Below are positions 44,192 to 54,986 of a stretch of DNA of 64,000 nucleotides, in pieces (the first letter of the stretch is position 1; the number at the start of each line of letters is the position of its first letter). Below the pieces are notes generated by a model. It ran no database searches. It was not told where the DNA came from and saw only the letters and a list, made by a program, of their open reading frames with translations. This stretch comes from Dysgonomonas sp. BGC7 (lineage in GTDB: Bacteria > Bacteroidota > Bacteroidia > Bacteroidales > Dysgonomonadaceae). The position numbers were made by a program, and so were the translations under genes. The DNA lies in the NCBI RefSeq assembly GCF_001261735.1, contig NZ_CVRP01000018.1:28018-92017 (forward strand). The letters run 5' to 3'.

Positions 44192-47017
44192 ATGCTTTCT
44201 TCTAACTATCAACTATTAAAACATCAATTACTAAAAACAATTCCTTCTAAGAGAATTATTACGAATCCTTTACAGTTGCTGGCTTATGGAACAGATGCCA
44301 GCTTTTACCGTCTTATTCCAAAGATTGTGGTTCAGGTGCACAGAGAAGAGGAAGCTGTAGAGGTAATCAGACAATCGACACGATTGAATATACCTATAAC
44401 ATATCGAGCTGCCGGAACAAGTCTTTCGGGACAGGCTATTACCGACTCGGTACTAATGGTTGCAACGCATGAATGGCGCAAATATACTATTCTCGATAGT
44501 AATGCCTCGAAGATAAAATTGCAGCCGGGAATAACAGGGGCAAGAGCGAACGTCTACCTGAAACCTTTCGGTAGAAAAATAGGTCCTGATCCGGCATCTA
44601 TAAATGCAGCAATGATTGGAGGAATAGCTGCGAATAATGCTAGTGGCATGTGTTGCGGTACAGATCAGAATTCGTACAAGACTATTGCCGATATTCGCAT
44701 TGTTTTCTACGACGGAATAATACTGGATACATCAGACGAAAGAAGTAAACAAGAGTTTGCAGAGAAACATCCTGAAATAATAAGTGAGATTGAGAAATTA
44801 AGGGATGAGATAAAGGGGGATATTACCCTGTCGGAACGTATCAAACAAAAGTTCAAGATAAAGAACACTACAGGATACAGCATCAATGCATTGGTAGACT
44901 ATGAAGATCCGATAGATATAATAAAGCATCTGATGATTGGTTCGGAAGGGACATTGGCTTTTATCTCCGACATCACATACCATACTGTTGTAGATGAAAA
45001 GTATAAGGCATGTACACTTATGATATACGAAACCATAGAGACTGCGTGCGATGTGGTGCCTATGCTAAAGAAAACTCCGGTGTCGGCTGTCGAATTGCTC
45101 GACAGGGATGCCATCCGTTCCATTGAAGACGATCCGGAGGCTCCTGCCTATTTCAGAACGTTGCCCGAAACAGCATGTCTACTGTTAGTAGAGATACAGG
45201 GAAACAACCAAGACGAGATGAAGGATAAGGAAACGATTATCCGCAAAACAGTGGAGACTGTACCTACCTTGCAACCATATGTATTTACCTCCGACCCTAA
45301 AGAATATAACTTCAACTGGAAAGCCCGTAAAGGACTACTGTCTTCTATTGGAGGGTTGCGCAAAACAGGAACTACCTGCCTGATAGAAGATGTCGCCTTT
45401 CCTATGGCTAGCTTAGGCGAAGCTTGTGTTGCGCTTAAAGAGTTATTTAAGCGGATGGGATATGAGGATGCCGTATTGTACGGGCATGCCTTAGATGGAA
45501 ATTTTCATATCGTGTTCTCTCAAGATTTCAATACGCCTAGTGAGGTACAGAAGTATGCTGATATGATGGATGAGCTGGCAGATATTGTTGTCAATAAATT
45601 TGATGGCTCTTTAAAGGCCGAACATGGTACCGGGCGAAATATGGCACCATTCGTAGAAAAAGAATGGGGAGAAGCTGCCTATAAAATCATGTTGCGGATA
45701 AAGGATGCGTTCGATCCGTATCATATGATTAATCCGGGGGTGGTTATAAATAAGAATCCTAAGATCCATCTTGAGAACTTGAAGCCATTGCCTGCCGCTG
45801 ACGACATTATTGATAAATGTATGGAGTGTGGGTTCTGTGAACCTAACTGTGTGGCCGAAGGGCTTACTTTGTCGCCAAGGCAACGTATTGTTATTGCCCG
45901 TGAAATTTCCCGTTTGAAGGTATTGGGTGAAGACACCGGACGACTGAAACAAATGTTGCATGATGCTAAATACTATTCGAACGAAACCTGTGCCACAGAT
46001 GGGCTTTGTGCTCTTGCCTGTCCTGTAAAGATAGACACAGGTAAGTTTATAAAGGAAATACGCCATGAAGAGGCTTCGCCTACAGCAAAAAAAGTGGCAG
46101 GATATATTGGTGAGCATATGTCTGCAACGACATCTGTATTGCGAGGCGGGTTAAACTTCGTTCACTTCTTCCATTCTATATTAGGCGACACTTTGATGGG
46201 TGGCATTGCATCAGGTATGCGTACGTTATCTTTTAAGGCTATACCAAAGTGGAACAAAGATTTGCCCCAAGGTGGGCGAAAAATACACCCCTTGCCTATA
46301 GACAAGGAGCAGCAAAACAAGGTTGTCTATTTCCCGTCCTGCATAAACCGATCAATGGGGAAATCGAAAGGGTACGACAAAGGCGATGTAGAGCTCACTC
46401 GCAAAACACAGGAACTGCTGCAACGAGCCGGATTCTCCATCATTTATCCTGAGGGCATAAATGAACTGTGTTGTGGCATGGCTTTCAGTAGTAAGGGGCT
46501 GAAAGAGGAAGGAAGCCGCAAGTCGAAAGAACTGGAAGAAGCCTTGCTAAAAGCCTCGGAAGTAGGTAAATACCCTGTCCTGTTCGATATGAGTCCCTGC
46601 TTCTATACATTCCATGAGGCATATACAAATAAAGATATTAAAATATATGATCCCATCGAATTTATGCTGGACTTCGTAATGCCAAAACTGGAAGTGAAAC
46701 ATCCCCGCGATATTGTAACCGTATTCCCTGTTTGCTCTGTAAAGAAAATAGGGATGGAAGATAATCTGCTGAAACTGGCAAAAATGTGTTCCAAAGAAGT
46801 GGCGTTCGTTGAAACCAACTGCTGTGGATTTGCCGGAGACAGAGGTTTTACCTATCCCGAACTGAATGCTCATGGACAGAGGCATCTGGCGGAACAAATA
46901 CCATCCGATTGCAAAGACGGTTATTCTACAAGTCGTACTTGCGAAATAGGAATGAGCGAATACAGCGATATTAACTTTAAGTCGATTTTTTACCTCATCG
47001 ATGAAGTTACCAAATAA
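44192..47017 (+). CDS. FAD- and Fe-S-containing oxidoreductase, D-lactate dehydrogenase type
   Basis: A 941-residue fusion. The N-terminal FAD-binding PCMH domain (~15-260) has TYRAAGTSLSGQAITDSVLM and the PDPASINAAMIGGIAANNASGMCCG stretch. The FAD-linked oxidase C-terminal domain (~270-530) has the His motif LYGHALDGNFHIVF and KAEHGTGRN. Ferredoxin-type clusters follow in CMECGFCEPNC and CATDGLCALACPVKIDTGK. Two CCG-type cysteine motifs (INELCCGMAFSSKG, TNCCGFAGDRGF) close it. This is the layout of large quinone- or cytochrome-linked D-lactate dehydrogenases and of fused GlcD-GlcF-like proteins. D-lactate is the likely substrate; another 2-hydroxy acid cannot be ruled out. Confidence 0.9.
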   Translation: MLSSNYQLLKHQLLKTIPSKRIITNPLQLLAYGTDASFYRLIPKIVVQVHREEEAVEVIRQSTRLNIPITYRAAGTSLSGQAITDSVLMVATHEWRKYTILDSNASKIKLQPGITGARANVYLKPFGRKIGPDPASINAAMIGGIAANNASGMCCGTDQNSYKTIADIRIVFYDGIILDTSDERSKQEFAEKHPEIISEIEKLRDEIKGDITLSERIKQKFKIKNTTGYSINALVDYEDPIDIIKHLMIGSEGTLAFISDITYHTVVDEKYKACTLMIYETIETACDVVPMLKKTPVSAVELLDRDAIRSIEDDPEAPAYFRTLPETACLLLVEIQGNNQDEMKDKETIIRKTVETVPTLQPYVFTSDPKEYNFNWKARKGLLSSIGGLRKTGTTCLIEDVAFPMASLGEACVALKELFKRMGYEDAVLYGHALDGNFHIVFSQDFNTPSEVQKYADMMDELADIVVNKFDGSLKAEHGTGRNMAPFVEKEWGEAAYKIMLRIKDAFDPYHMINPGVVINKNPKIHLENLKPLPAADDIIDKCMECGFCEPNCVAEGLTLSPRQRIVIAREISRLKVLGEDTGRLKQMLHDAKYYSNETCATDGLCALACPVKIDTGKFIKEIRHEEASPTAKKVAGYIGEHMSATTSVLRGGLNFVHFFHSILGDTLMGGIASGMRTLSFKAIPKWNKDLPQGGRKIHPLPIDKEQQNKVVYFPSCINRSMGKSKGYDKGDVELTRKTQELLQRAGFSIIYPEGINELCCGMAFSSKGLKEEGSRKSKELEEALLKASEVGKYPVLFDMSPCFYTFHEAYTNKDIKIYDPIEFMLDFVMPKLEVKHPRDIVTVFPVCSVKKIGMEDNLLKLAKMCSKEVAFVETNCCGFAGDRGFTYPELNAHGQRHLAEQIPSDCKDGYSTSRTCEIGMSEYSDINFKSIFYLIDEVTK

Positions 47018-47035
47018 ACAATGTCAAAGAGCTGG

Positions 47036-47061
47036 AAACGGACTTTCGGGTCCGTTTTTTT
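47036..47061 (+). terminator. Intrinsic terminator
   Basis: AAACGGAC / tttcgg / GTCCGTTT followed by TTTT; between the convergent oxidoreductase and murF-alr genes. Confidence 0.85.
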
Positions 47062-47085
47062 GTTTTATATAATACCTGTTTTCTT

Positions 47086-49557
47086 CTACTCTCTGTAGTA
47101 GATGTGCTTCACCCTGTTCGATATGGAAGTGAGTATCTCGTATGGTATTGTATCTATGTTTTTGGCAAGATCTATTACTGTGAGATGCTCTCCGAATATT
47201 ATAACGGAGTCTCCTTCCTTTACTTCTATACCTGTTACATCTATCATCGAGAGGTCCATACAGATATTTCCCACGATAGGAACGATTTGCCCGTTTACAA
47301 GAACTTTGCCTACACCATTCCCGAACTGGCGACTAAGCCCGTCGGCATAACCTATACGTATAGTCGCTATTTGTGCATCGTGGTCGAAGTGTCCTTTTCG
47401 TCCATATCCTACAGTCTCCCCGGCCTTGATGTGCTTGATCTGCAATACGGTTGTTTTCAGTGTACATACATTTCTTAGCCCTTCCAATCCGCTGGCACTT
47501 ACTCCATACAGGCTTATGCCCAAACGCACCATATCCAGTTGCTCTTCCGGAAAACGTTCTATTCCTGCCGAATTGAGAATGTGTTTGAGTATAGGGTAGT
47601 GGCAGTTTTTCTCAATTTCTCCTGCTATTTTCTTAAATGTTTTTATCTGGTCTGTTGTGAACTTATCAAAGTTCCAGCTCTCGCTTGCTGCCAAATGGGA
47701 GAATACAGATTGTATGCGAACTCCTGTCTGGCTTTTGATGCGTTGAAGTAGTTCGGGTACATCAGCTTCGGTAAATCCTAGCCGATGCATTCCTGTATCT
47801 ATCTTGATGTGTATCGGGTAATTGGTTATTCCCTGCATTTTTGCCTCTTTTATAAATGCATCCAATATTCTGAAGTTATATACTTCCGGTTCTAAAGAAT
47901 AATTGGAAAGCTCCTCGAAACCACCCACTTCCGAATTGAGGACGATGATGGGCAATTTGATACCTTGTTTGCGCAGGATCACTCCTTCTTCGGCAACAGC
48001 GACTGCCAGATAATCGCATTTGTGATATTGAAGGGTCTTTGCCACTTCCGAAGCTCCTGTGCCGTATCCGTCGGCTTTCACCATACAGATCATCTTTGTC
48101 TTGGGACTTAGCTTCTCTTTATAAAACTTGAAGTTGTGCACTATAGCATCCAGATCAATGTCCAGAACCGTTTCGTGAGTCTTCACTTCCAACAGTTTAT
48201 TTATACTCTCGAAGGAGAACTTTCTGGCTCCTTTCAGTAGTATAAACATATCGTGAAAGTCGTGCCATACATTAGAATGTATAAACTCTGCGGTCGTCTT
48301 AAAGAAATAGCTATCCACATCTTTAAACAAATCTTTCTGGGCAGAGATTTCTTCCCCTATACCTATCAACAGGTCTATTTTCTTATTTATAATAAGGTTA
48401 GACGCCAGATAATATAGTTCCTTCAAGGCAAGTCCCGATTGAGGAATATCGGATAGAATCAGCACTTTCTTTTGTTCTTTGACAGTTGCTCTTTGCACAA
48501 GAAAATCCAAGGCGATATTCAAAGAATTGATATCCGAGTTGTAAGAATCGTTTATCAGAGTAGAATTGTTCTTTCCCTGACGCACATCAAGGCGCATGGC
48601 TACAGGGTCTAGCGTGACCATACGTTGATTTATTTCATCTATCGGGATGTGTAAATAGATAGCTGTGGCAAGTACATGTATAGCGTCTTCGATGGAGGCA
48701 TTGTCGGAAAATGGAATAGTGACCTTCGAAACAAAGCCCAGTATCGTATAATGGATTGTACTGCAAGTATCGTCTCTTTCTATTCGCAGAATATGCAAAG
48801 GGCTCTTTGGAGATCCTTTTCTCGACCATGTAAGCCTTTTGTGAGACAAACAGGCTATTTCCATACATTCGTCGATAAGCTCGTTTTCTTCTTCGCACAC
48901 AATAGCTTCGCAGTTGATAAAAAGTTCCAGCTTTTCGAGGCATTTTTGCTTCATGGACTTGAATCCTTCCTGATGAGCTTGTCCTATATTTGTGAGTATT
49001 CCTATAGTGGGATGAATTATAGCTTCTAATCTGGCCATTTCTTCGGGCTGAGAAATACCTGCTTCGAATATTCCCAACTGAGTTTGACTGTTGATTTGCC
49101 ATACAGAAAGCGGAACTCCTATCTGAGAATTGTAACTGCGTGGCGAATGAGTGATGTTGAAATCCTGATATAGTATCTGGTAAAGCCATTCTTTTACTAC
49201 CGTTTTCCCATTACTTCCTGTTATTCCTATAACGGGAATGTCAAATTGGGCACGATGATGGGCTGCTATGCGTTGTAGCGCATTCAGTGTATTGGTTACA
49301 ACAAGAAAATTGGCATCGCCATACTCATCCCACTCTGGTAATAGGTGAGAGACTACATAATTGCGGACACCTAATTCGTAAAGTTCGCTGATGTATTTGT
49401 GTCCGTCGTTGTTCTTTGTCGTGATGGCAAAAAATAAAGTTTCGGCAGGAAAAAATACTTGTCGGCTATCGGTAAGTAATATGCTTATGTCCGAGTCGGT
49501 CAATTCGGTAGGTATAGCATCTGCAATTTTTGCTATCTGAGAAATTGAATACTTCAT
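47086..49557 (-). CDS. murF-alr: MurF-alanine racemase fusion protein
   Basis: An 823-residue bifunctional protein. Residues ~1-450 are MurF, which adds D-Ala-D-Ala to the UDP-MurNAc tripeptide: ATP loop GITGSNGKTVVKEWL near 112, FEAGISQPEEM, and NDSYNSDINSLNIALDFL near 335. Residues ~455-823 are a fold-III alanine racemase: PLP-lysine in MVKADGYGTGASEV near 492, IKIDTGMHRLGF, and the catalytic Tyr in GETVGYGRKG. The fusion couples D-Ala supply with its use and is a known Bacteroidetes arrangement. Both active sites look complete. Cytosolic. Confidence 0.95.
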   Translation of the reverse strand: MKYSISQIAKIADAIPTELTDSDISILLTDSRQVFFPAETLFFAITTKNNDGHKYISELYELGVRNYVVSHLLPEWDEYGDANFLVVTNTLNALQRIAAHHRAQFDIPVIGITGSNGKTVVKEWLYQILYQDFNITHSPRSYNSQIGVPLSVWQINSQTQLGIFEAGISQPEEMARLEAIIHPTIGILTNIGQAHQEGFKSMKQKCLEKLELFINCEAIVCEEENELIDECMEIACLSHKRLTWSRKGSPKSPLHILRIERDDTCSTIHYTILGFVSKVTIPFSDNASIEDAIHVLATAIYLHIPIDEINQRMVTLDPVAMRLDVRQGKNNSTLINDSYNSDINSLNIALDFLVQRATVKEQKKVLILSDIPQSGLALKELYYLASNLIINKKIDLLIGIGEEISAQKDLFKDVDSYFFKTTAEFIHSNVWHDFHDMFILLKGARKFSFESINKLLEVKTHETVLDIDLDAIVHNFKFYKEKLSPKTKMICMVKADGYGTGASEVAKTLQYHKCDYLAVAVAEEGVILRKQGIKLPIIVLNSEVGGFEELSNYSLEPEVYNFRILDAFIKEAKMQGITNYPIHIKIDTGMHRLGFTEADVPELLQRIKSQTGVRIQSVFSHLAASESWNFDKFTTDQIKTFKKIAGEIEKNCHYPILKHILNSAGIERFPEEQLDMVRLGISLYGVSASGLEGLRNVCTLKTTVLQIKHIKAGETVGYGRKGHFDHDAQIATIRIGYADGLSRQFGNGVGKVLVNGQIVPIVGNICMDLSMIDVTGIEVKEGDSVIIFGEHLTVIDLAKNIDTIPYEILTSISNRVKHIYYRE

Positions 49558-49585
49558 TCTTTTATATTCTTAAAAACACTACTTA

Positions 49586-50566
49586 TTACAATCTGGACTC
49601 CAGATCAGAGATTTCGTTTTCGCAACAAATGTAAGGATATTTATCATTGAATGTTTTCAGCTTTAACAAAGTTTGCCTTAAAAAAGACTTATATTCACTC
49701 CCCGACTCATTGAGTGGACGATGGTTAATGGCAAGGGCGATTTTCTTCCATTCCTCTTGTGTGGCAAGTGTTTCCTTCTCCATAAAGGCTTGCTGAAATC
49801 GTTCCCAAATGTATTTGATTGCAGTAGTGCTTGGGTGAACCATGTCTTCGCTGTAAAATCTGTAGTCGCGCAATTCGTCGAGGACTATTTCGTAAGAAGG
49901 AAAGTAGTATACATCTTTGTTTTGCTGCATCAGCCGTTCTATGGCTAATAGTAAAGTCGATTTGCTTAACTGATTCACATGTGCTCCATCTTTGAAATGC
50001 CGAATAGGGCTGACAGTAAACAATATTTTCAACGAAGGGTTTTTCTCCCTCAGGCTTTCTATCAGCTCGTGCCATTCTGTTACGATATGGTCTGTAGGGA
50101 GGCGGTAGCGATCAAATTCTGATGCAGGTAATTTATGACAATTGCCTACTATCATGTCTTTTTCTTTGGAATGAAATACATAGGCTGTTCCAAAGGTGAT
50201 GAATAATATATCGGTCTGTTGTAGTACGATCCTCGCTTGTTCTACTTGGTTGTTTATCCGGCGAAGGAATGTTGATTCGTCCGTGTCCGAAAAACTACTG
50301 TGGAAATGGAAACTGTGATATAGTCCTCTACTATTGAATATATCTTCTTTCGTAAAAGTCTTATTCCCAGACAAAACACTCAGCGCTTCTGCGATTGATG
50401 AAGGGTTGTACAGAACGCCAAAGGGGTTGAGCATACTGTCAAATTTGTTATCAATCAGTATTTTCCCAACATTTTCGATGAAGCATGAGCCCAGCATCAA
50501 AATCTTGTGGCGATGAGATATAGACAGATCTGAAGGAGGTATGTCTACTTTTGTTACAAATTCCAT
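49586..50566 (-). CDS. GSCFA domain protein
   Basis: A 326-residue protein of the GSCFA family, SGNH-hydrolase-like, named for the motif seen here as LMLGSCFIENVGKIL near residue 30. Further marks are LFNSRG.YHSFHFHSSFS, LFITFGTAYVFHSKEKDMIVGNCHKLPASEF near 140, and FSEDMVHPSTTAIKYIWERF-like text near 235. Enzymatic role unproven; a cell-surface glycan or lipid esterase is plausible. It lies 29 bases upstream of murF-alr on the same strand and may be co-transcribed with it. -7 box at 50589-50596 (TACTTTTG on the minus strand). Confidence 0.88.
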   Translation of the reverse strand: MEFVTKVDIPPSDLSISHRHKILMLGSCFIENVGKILIDNKFDSMLNPFGVLYNPSSIAEALSVLSGNKTFTKEDIFNSRGLYHSFHFHSSFSDTDESTFLRRINNQVEQARIVLQQTDILFITFGTAYVFHSKEKDMIVGNCHKLPASEFDRYRLPTDHIVTEWHELIESLREKNPSLKILFTVSPIRHFKDGAHVNQLSKSTLLLAIERLMQQNKDVYYFPSYEIVLDELRDYRFYSEDMVHPSTTAIKYIWERFQQAFMEKETLATQEEWKKIALAINHRPLNESGSEYKSFLRQTLLKLKTFNDKYPYICCENEISDLESRL

Positions 50567-50588
50567 TTACGTTTAGATTAAGCTATTG

Positions 50589-50596
50589 CAAAAGTA
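50589..50596 (-). promoter_or_regulatory. -7 box of the GSCFA/murF-alr genes
   Basis: CAAAAGTA reads TACTTTTG on the minus strand, 23 bases before the GSCFA ATG. Confidence 0.6.
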
Positions 50597-50657
50597 AGAA
50601 AAGAGGATACATTATAATAATATATACTTGCCTTTTTAACTAAAACCTGACAAACTT

Positions 50658-51221
50658 CTACACTTTCACTACAATATAATCGTTGTCATCCTCTTCTTTG
50701 TCAACCTTTGATATTGGGTGATTGTTGTTCAATACCTTCCTGAAGTCGTTCATCATTTCTATGGCTTCTTCCTTATTCACCTCTTTCGGAAATTTTAGGA
50801 CTAAAGGATTTTCACGGATATTGGTTTTAGATTCTTCTTTCTTTTCTTCTTGTTTTTTGTGGCAGCGTTCCAGAGCCAGCTTTATAACAGCCGCCTTTGC
50901 CATCACTTTCTTTCTGGTTACAGTTTTAGATTTTACTGTTTCTCCGTCATATCCGTTGTCTTGGTAAACAATCTTTTCTGTCGTCACCACATAGCCTTCG
51001 AGCTGCTCGCGCAACGATCGGCGTGCCAGTATTGCTAGGCTGCTGTCACGGCGGTCTTCGGCATCCTCCAGTGCCTGACAGAATTCCGGTTTTGTGTTTT
51101 TCCACTCGTAAAATGAATTGCGGCTTATTTTCAACGCATCACAGATTTCACTGATCGTGTAAGTATCTTCTTCTATCAGCCTTATTATTTTTTCCACCAA
51201 ACGTTCACTATACTTTGCCAT
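50658..51221 (-). CDS. Lone HTH protein resembling small terminase subunits
   Basis: A 187-residue protein. Residues ~5-50 form a helix-turn-helix of the kind in phage small terminase subunits and phBC6A51-like proteins (IIRLIEEDTYTISEICDALKISRNSFYEWKNTKPEFCQALEDA). An Arg/Ala-rich helix and a beta hairpin follow (VTTEKIVYQDNGYDGETVKSKTVTRK), then a very charged coiled region. The acidic tail ends in DKEEDDNDYIVVKV. No large terminase, portal or capsid gene is near. It may be a domesticated phage-derived DNA-binding protein or a phage remnant; I cannot assign a function. Confidence 0.65.
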   Translation of the reverse strand: MAKYSERLVEKIIRLIEEDTYTISEICDALKISRNSFYEWKNTKPEFCQALEDAEDRRDSSLAILARRSLREQLEGYVVTTEKIVYQDNGYDGETVKSKTVTRKKVMAKAAVIKLALERCHKKQEEKKEESKTNIRENPLVLKFPKEVNKEEAIEMMNDFRKVLNNNHPISKVDKEEDDNDYIVVKV

Positions 51222-51289
51222 AATCTAAACAGTTTTTTGATTTATACTTTCTTGTATAGATAAAGTTTTGGGAATAGATTAATCCAAAT

Positions 51290-51327
51290 GAAAAAGAGGC
51301 ATGCCAAAATTTCTTTCGACATGCCTC
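51290..51327 (-). terminator. Intrinsic terminator after the NCS2 permease gene
   Basis: On the minus strand GAGGCATG / 16 bases / CATGCCTC is followed by TTTTTC. Perfect 8-bp stem. Confidence 0.75.
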
Positions 51328-51352
51328 CTTCGTGTTTTTATTTTTGTCTATT

Positions 51353-52678
51353 CTAGTGTCCTAGTATATGTGATGCGTCCAGTATTATTTTCAATAAGAA
51401 AAGAACAGCTATTACGTATACTGTAGCCGATACATCTTTGAATTTGCCTGAGCATACTTTGATGAATGCAAAGCTCAACATACCGAATACAATACCTTCT
51501 GCTATACTGTATGTGAAAGGCATGAAAACAATGGTAAGGAATGCAGGCAAGCCTTCGCTCATGTCGTTGAAGTTTATTTTTGCTACCGAAGAGATCATAA
51601 ACAAACCTACTATGATAAGAGCCGGAGCTGTTGCTGCAGCCGGAACCATAAGAAACAACGGAGCAAAGAAAAGAGCTAATATAAACATAAGGGCTGTGCT
51701 TACAGCAGTAAGTCCTGTACGTCCTCCCGAAGCTACACCCGAAGCACTTTCTACATAAGATGTAATTGTGCTGGTTCCCAATACTGCGCCTACAGTAGTA
51801 CCTAAAGCGTCAGCGAAGAGAGCTTTTTTCATTTGAGGGAAATTGCCGTCTTCGTCGGCAAGCCCAGCTTTAGAAACTACTCCGATCAACGTTCCTACAG
51901 TGTCGAAAAGGTTTACAAACAGGAATGTAAATACAACTATCAACATATCGAAAGTGAGGATGTGATCCCATTCAAATTGAGCAAAGATAGGTGCAATAGA
52001 TGGCGGCATGCTTACGATAGAGGTGTCCGGTAGTTTTACATCACCTAATATGAGGCCGAATACTGTCCCTACGATTATACCTATGAGGATAGAGCCGTTT
52101 ACATTTCTTACAAATAATACGGCAGTAATTAATAGACCTAACAGGGCGATCCAAACTCCATGTTGAGAAAAGTCACCAAGTGAAAGGAGAGTATTCTCGT
52201 TTGCGACAACAATACCCGCACCTTTGAGACCTATCAGTGTAATAAATAGTCCTATACCGACAGGTATAGCATCTTTTAGCACTTTAGGTATACTTTTTAC
52301 GATTAATTCCCTTATATTGAAAAATGTAAGTAGTATAAATATAATTCCTTCTATGAATACGGCTGTCAGGGCAAATTGCCACGAATATCCCATTCCTAAT
52401 ACTACAGAAAAAGCAAAGAAACTATTCAATCCCATTCCCGGAGCTTGTGCTATAGGAAGTTTGGCTAGTAATGCCATTAGTAGGGTTGCGAAGATAGTTG
52501 CCAGCGCAGTAGTCGTAAAGAGGGCATCTTTGTCCATCCCTGTTGCCGAAAGGATGTTTGGATTAACGATTAATATATATGACATTGTAAGGAAAGTAAT
52601 AAGACCGGCAACAAATTCTTTACGAATAGTGGTCTTATTTTCCGTTAGGCCAAATGTCTTTTCCAGAAAATTCTTCAT
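51353..52678 (-). CDS. NCS2-family purine permease (AzgA/PbuG-like)
   Basis: A 441-residue inner-membrane protein with about 12-14 helices, of the hypoxanthine/guanine/adenine branch. Seen: the N-terminal TTIRKEFVAGLITFLTMSYILIVNPNIL, the motif QAPGMGLNSFFAFSVVLG near residue 77, LFDTVGTLIGVVSKAGL near 255, and GTSTITSYVESASGVASGGRTGLTA near 298. Takes up purine bases by proton symport. It follows the DUF5020 gene by 13 bases on the same strand, pairing an inner-membrane permease with an outer-membrane channel. Confidence 0.93.
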   Translation of the reverse strand: MKNFLEKTFGLTENKTTIRKEFVAGLITFLTMSYILIVNPNILSATGMDKDALFTTTALATIFATLLMALLAKLPIAQAPGMGLNSFFAFSVVLGMGYSWQFALTAVFIEGIIFILLTFFNIRELIVKSIPKVLKDAIPVGIGLFITLIGLKGAGIVVANENTLLSLGDFSQHGVWIALLGLLITAVLFVRNVNGSILIGIIVGTVFGLILGDVKLPDTSIVSMPPSIAPIFAQFEWDHILTFDMLIVVFTFLFVNLFDTVGTLIGVVSKAGLADEDGNFPQMKKALFADALGTTVGAVLGTSTITSYVESASGVASGGRTGLTAVSTALMFILALFFAPLFLMVPAAATAPALIIVGLFMISSVAKINFNDMSEGLPAFLTIVFMPFTYSIAEGIVFGMLSFAFIKVCSGKFKDVSATVYVIAVLFLLKIILDASHILGH

Positions 52679-52691
52679 TTTTGTTTAATGC

Positions 52692-53399
52692 TTAAAAGTT
52701 CCACTTAGCAGCGATAGTCGGGTTTACGAAAGCTTTATCTTTTCCTTGTGAATCGGGCAGAAAGTTACTGCTTATTTCTATTTCTGTACCGAAGGCAAGG
52801 TTTGAGTTTACATTGTACCAAAACTGAGGCTCTGTAAGTAATACTATTTTCTTACCGCTTTTAAGTTTAGCATGCGAACGGTCTTTGTTTTCTGTCCAGA
52901 TATCAAGGAATCCCGATAGAGTAACTTTGTTGTTGCAAAGGTTGACACCCCATGTAACTGTCCATTGTACGTCGTTACTTACTCTTTCGAATGCATGATA
53001 CTTATATGCCAGATAAGTGCTTAAGTTGACACCTCCAAGGTTTGTTGCATACGATCCCCCTGCCAGATAAGCATTCGGGATACTGCCCCAAGAAGCTAAA
53101 CCTCCGTTAAATTCTACATGCGCCATGATAGGGCTTTTTCCTAATTTGATGTCGCGTGCGATTTCGAGATAAGCAAGTCCGATATTTCCACGGCTTTTGT
53201 TGAAATCTAAATCAACGAACATGAATGTAGATCCCCATTTGTCAGGTTTAAACATTTCAAATGTTGTTGTAAAGTAATTTCTACTGAAGTCATCATTGTG
53301 AAGAGCATGACGAGGATCGAAATGTAATTGTATGTTTTGGGCATACACAGAGAAAGCGAGCACAAAAAGTGCAAACGAAAGAAGACCTTTTTTAACCAT
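52692..53399 (-). CDS. DUF5020 / Tsx-like outer-membrane protein
   Basis: A 235-residue protein with a signal peptide (MVKKGLLSFALFVLAFSVYAQ), then alternating amphipathic strands rich in aromatic residues and ending in aromatic Phe (AAKWNF), typical of a small outer-membrane beta-barrel. The text NIQLHFDPRHA and TFEMFKPDKWGSTFMFVDLDFN resembles the Tsx nucleoside channel / DUF5020 group. Its operon with a purine permease supports uptake of purine bases or nucleosides across the outer membrane. Confidence 0.82.
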   Translation of the reverse strand: MVKKGLLSFALFVLAFSVYAQNIQLHFDPRHALHNDDFSRNYFTTTFEMFKPDKWGSTFMFVDLDFNKSRGNIGLAYLEIARDIKLGKSPIMAHVEFNGGLASWGSIPNAYLAGGSYATNLGGVNLSTYLAYKYHAFERVSNDVQWTVTWGVNLCNNKVTLSGFLDIWTENKDRSHAKLKSGKKIVLLTEPQFWYNVNSNLAFGTEIEISSNFLPDSQGKDKAFVNPTIAAKWNF

Positions 53400-53574
53400 A
53401 ATTATATATTTATTAATCGAGCGTAAAAATAAGCAAAAAAAGAGTTAAAAGCAGATAAATAGATATTTAACATGAAAAAAATATATTATTTTGTTTAATT
53501 ATTTGTATATGAATATATTATTTGTGTATTATGAAAGAACTGGAAAAATGAAGTGAAAATTTACACTCTTTTAT

Positions 53575-53604
53575 TTTGTAATATAAAAAAATGTCCTACC
53601 TTTG
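53575..53604 (+). promoter_or_regulatory. tRNA-Pro promoter
   Basis: TTTG at 53575-53578, 18 bases, TACCTTTG at 53597-53604, 20 bases before the mature 5' end. The cleanest consensus promoter in the window. Confidence 0.75.
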
Positions 53605-53623
53605 CACCGCTATACGCAAAAAA

Positions 53624-53698
53624 CGGGATGTAGCGCAGTCCGGTTAGCGCACCTGCTTTGGGAGCAGGGGGTCCCAGGTTCGAATCCTGGTATCCCGA
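53624..53698 (+). tRNA. tRNA-Pro (anticodon UGG)
   Basis: Cloverleaf by eye: acceptor CGGGATG pairs with TATCCCG (53691-53697) and A73. The D-arm is around GCGC..GCGC. The anticodon stem CCTGC/GCAGG encloses the loop TTTGGGA, anticodon TGG. The T-arm is CCAGG/TTCGAAT/CCTGG. CCA is not encoded. A promoter and a terminator flank it, so it is a single-gene unit. It also forms the left border of the accessory region. Confidence 0.95.
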
Positions 53699-53710
53699 CG
53701 GTTGAAAAGC

Positions 53711-53747
53711 AAAGAGTTAGACAGTAAATCTAACTCTTTTTATTTTT
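53711..53747 (+). terminator. Intrinsic terminator after tRNA-Pro
   Basis: AAAGAGTTAGA / cagtaaa / TCTAACTCTTT, perfect 11-bp stem, then TTATTTTT. Confidence 0.85.

Positions 53748-54986
<1,239 letters not shown>

Noticed and set aside
47086..49557. Two separate genes misjoined
   Set aside because: MurF and alanine racemase are in one continuous frame with both active sites intact; the fusion is known in Bacteroidetes.
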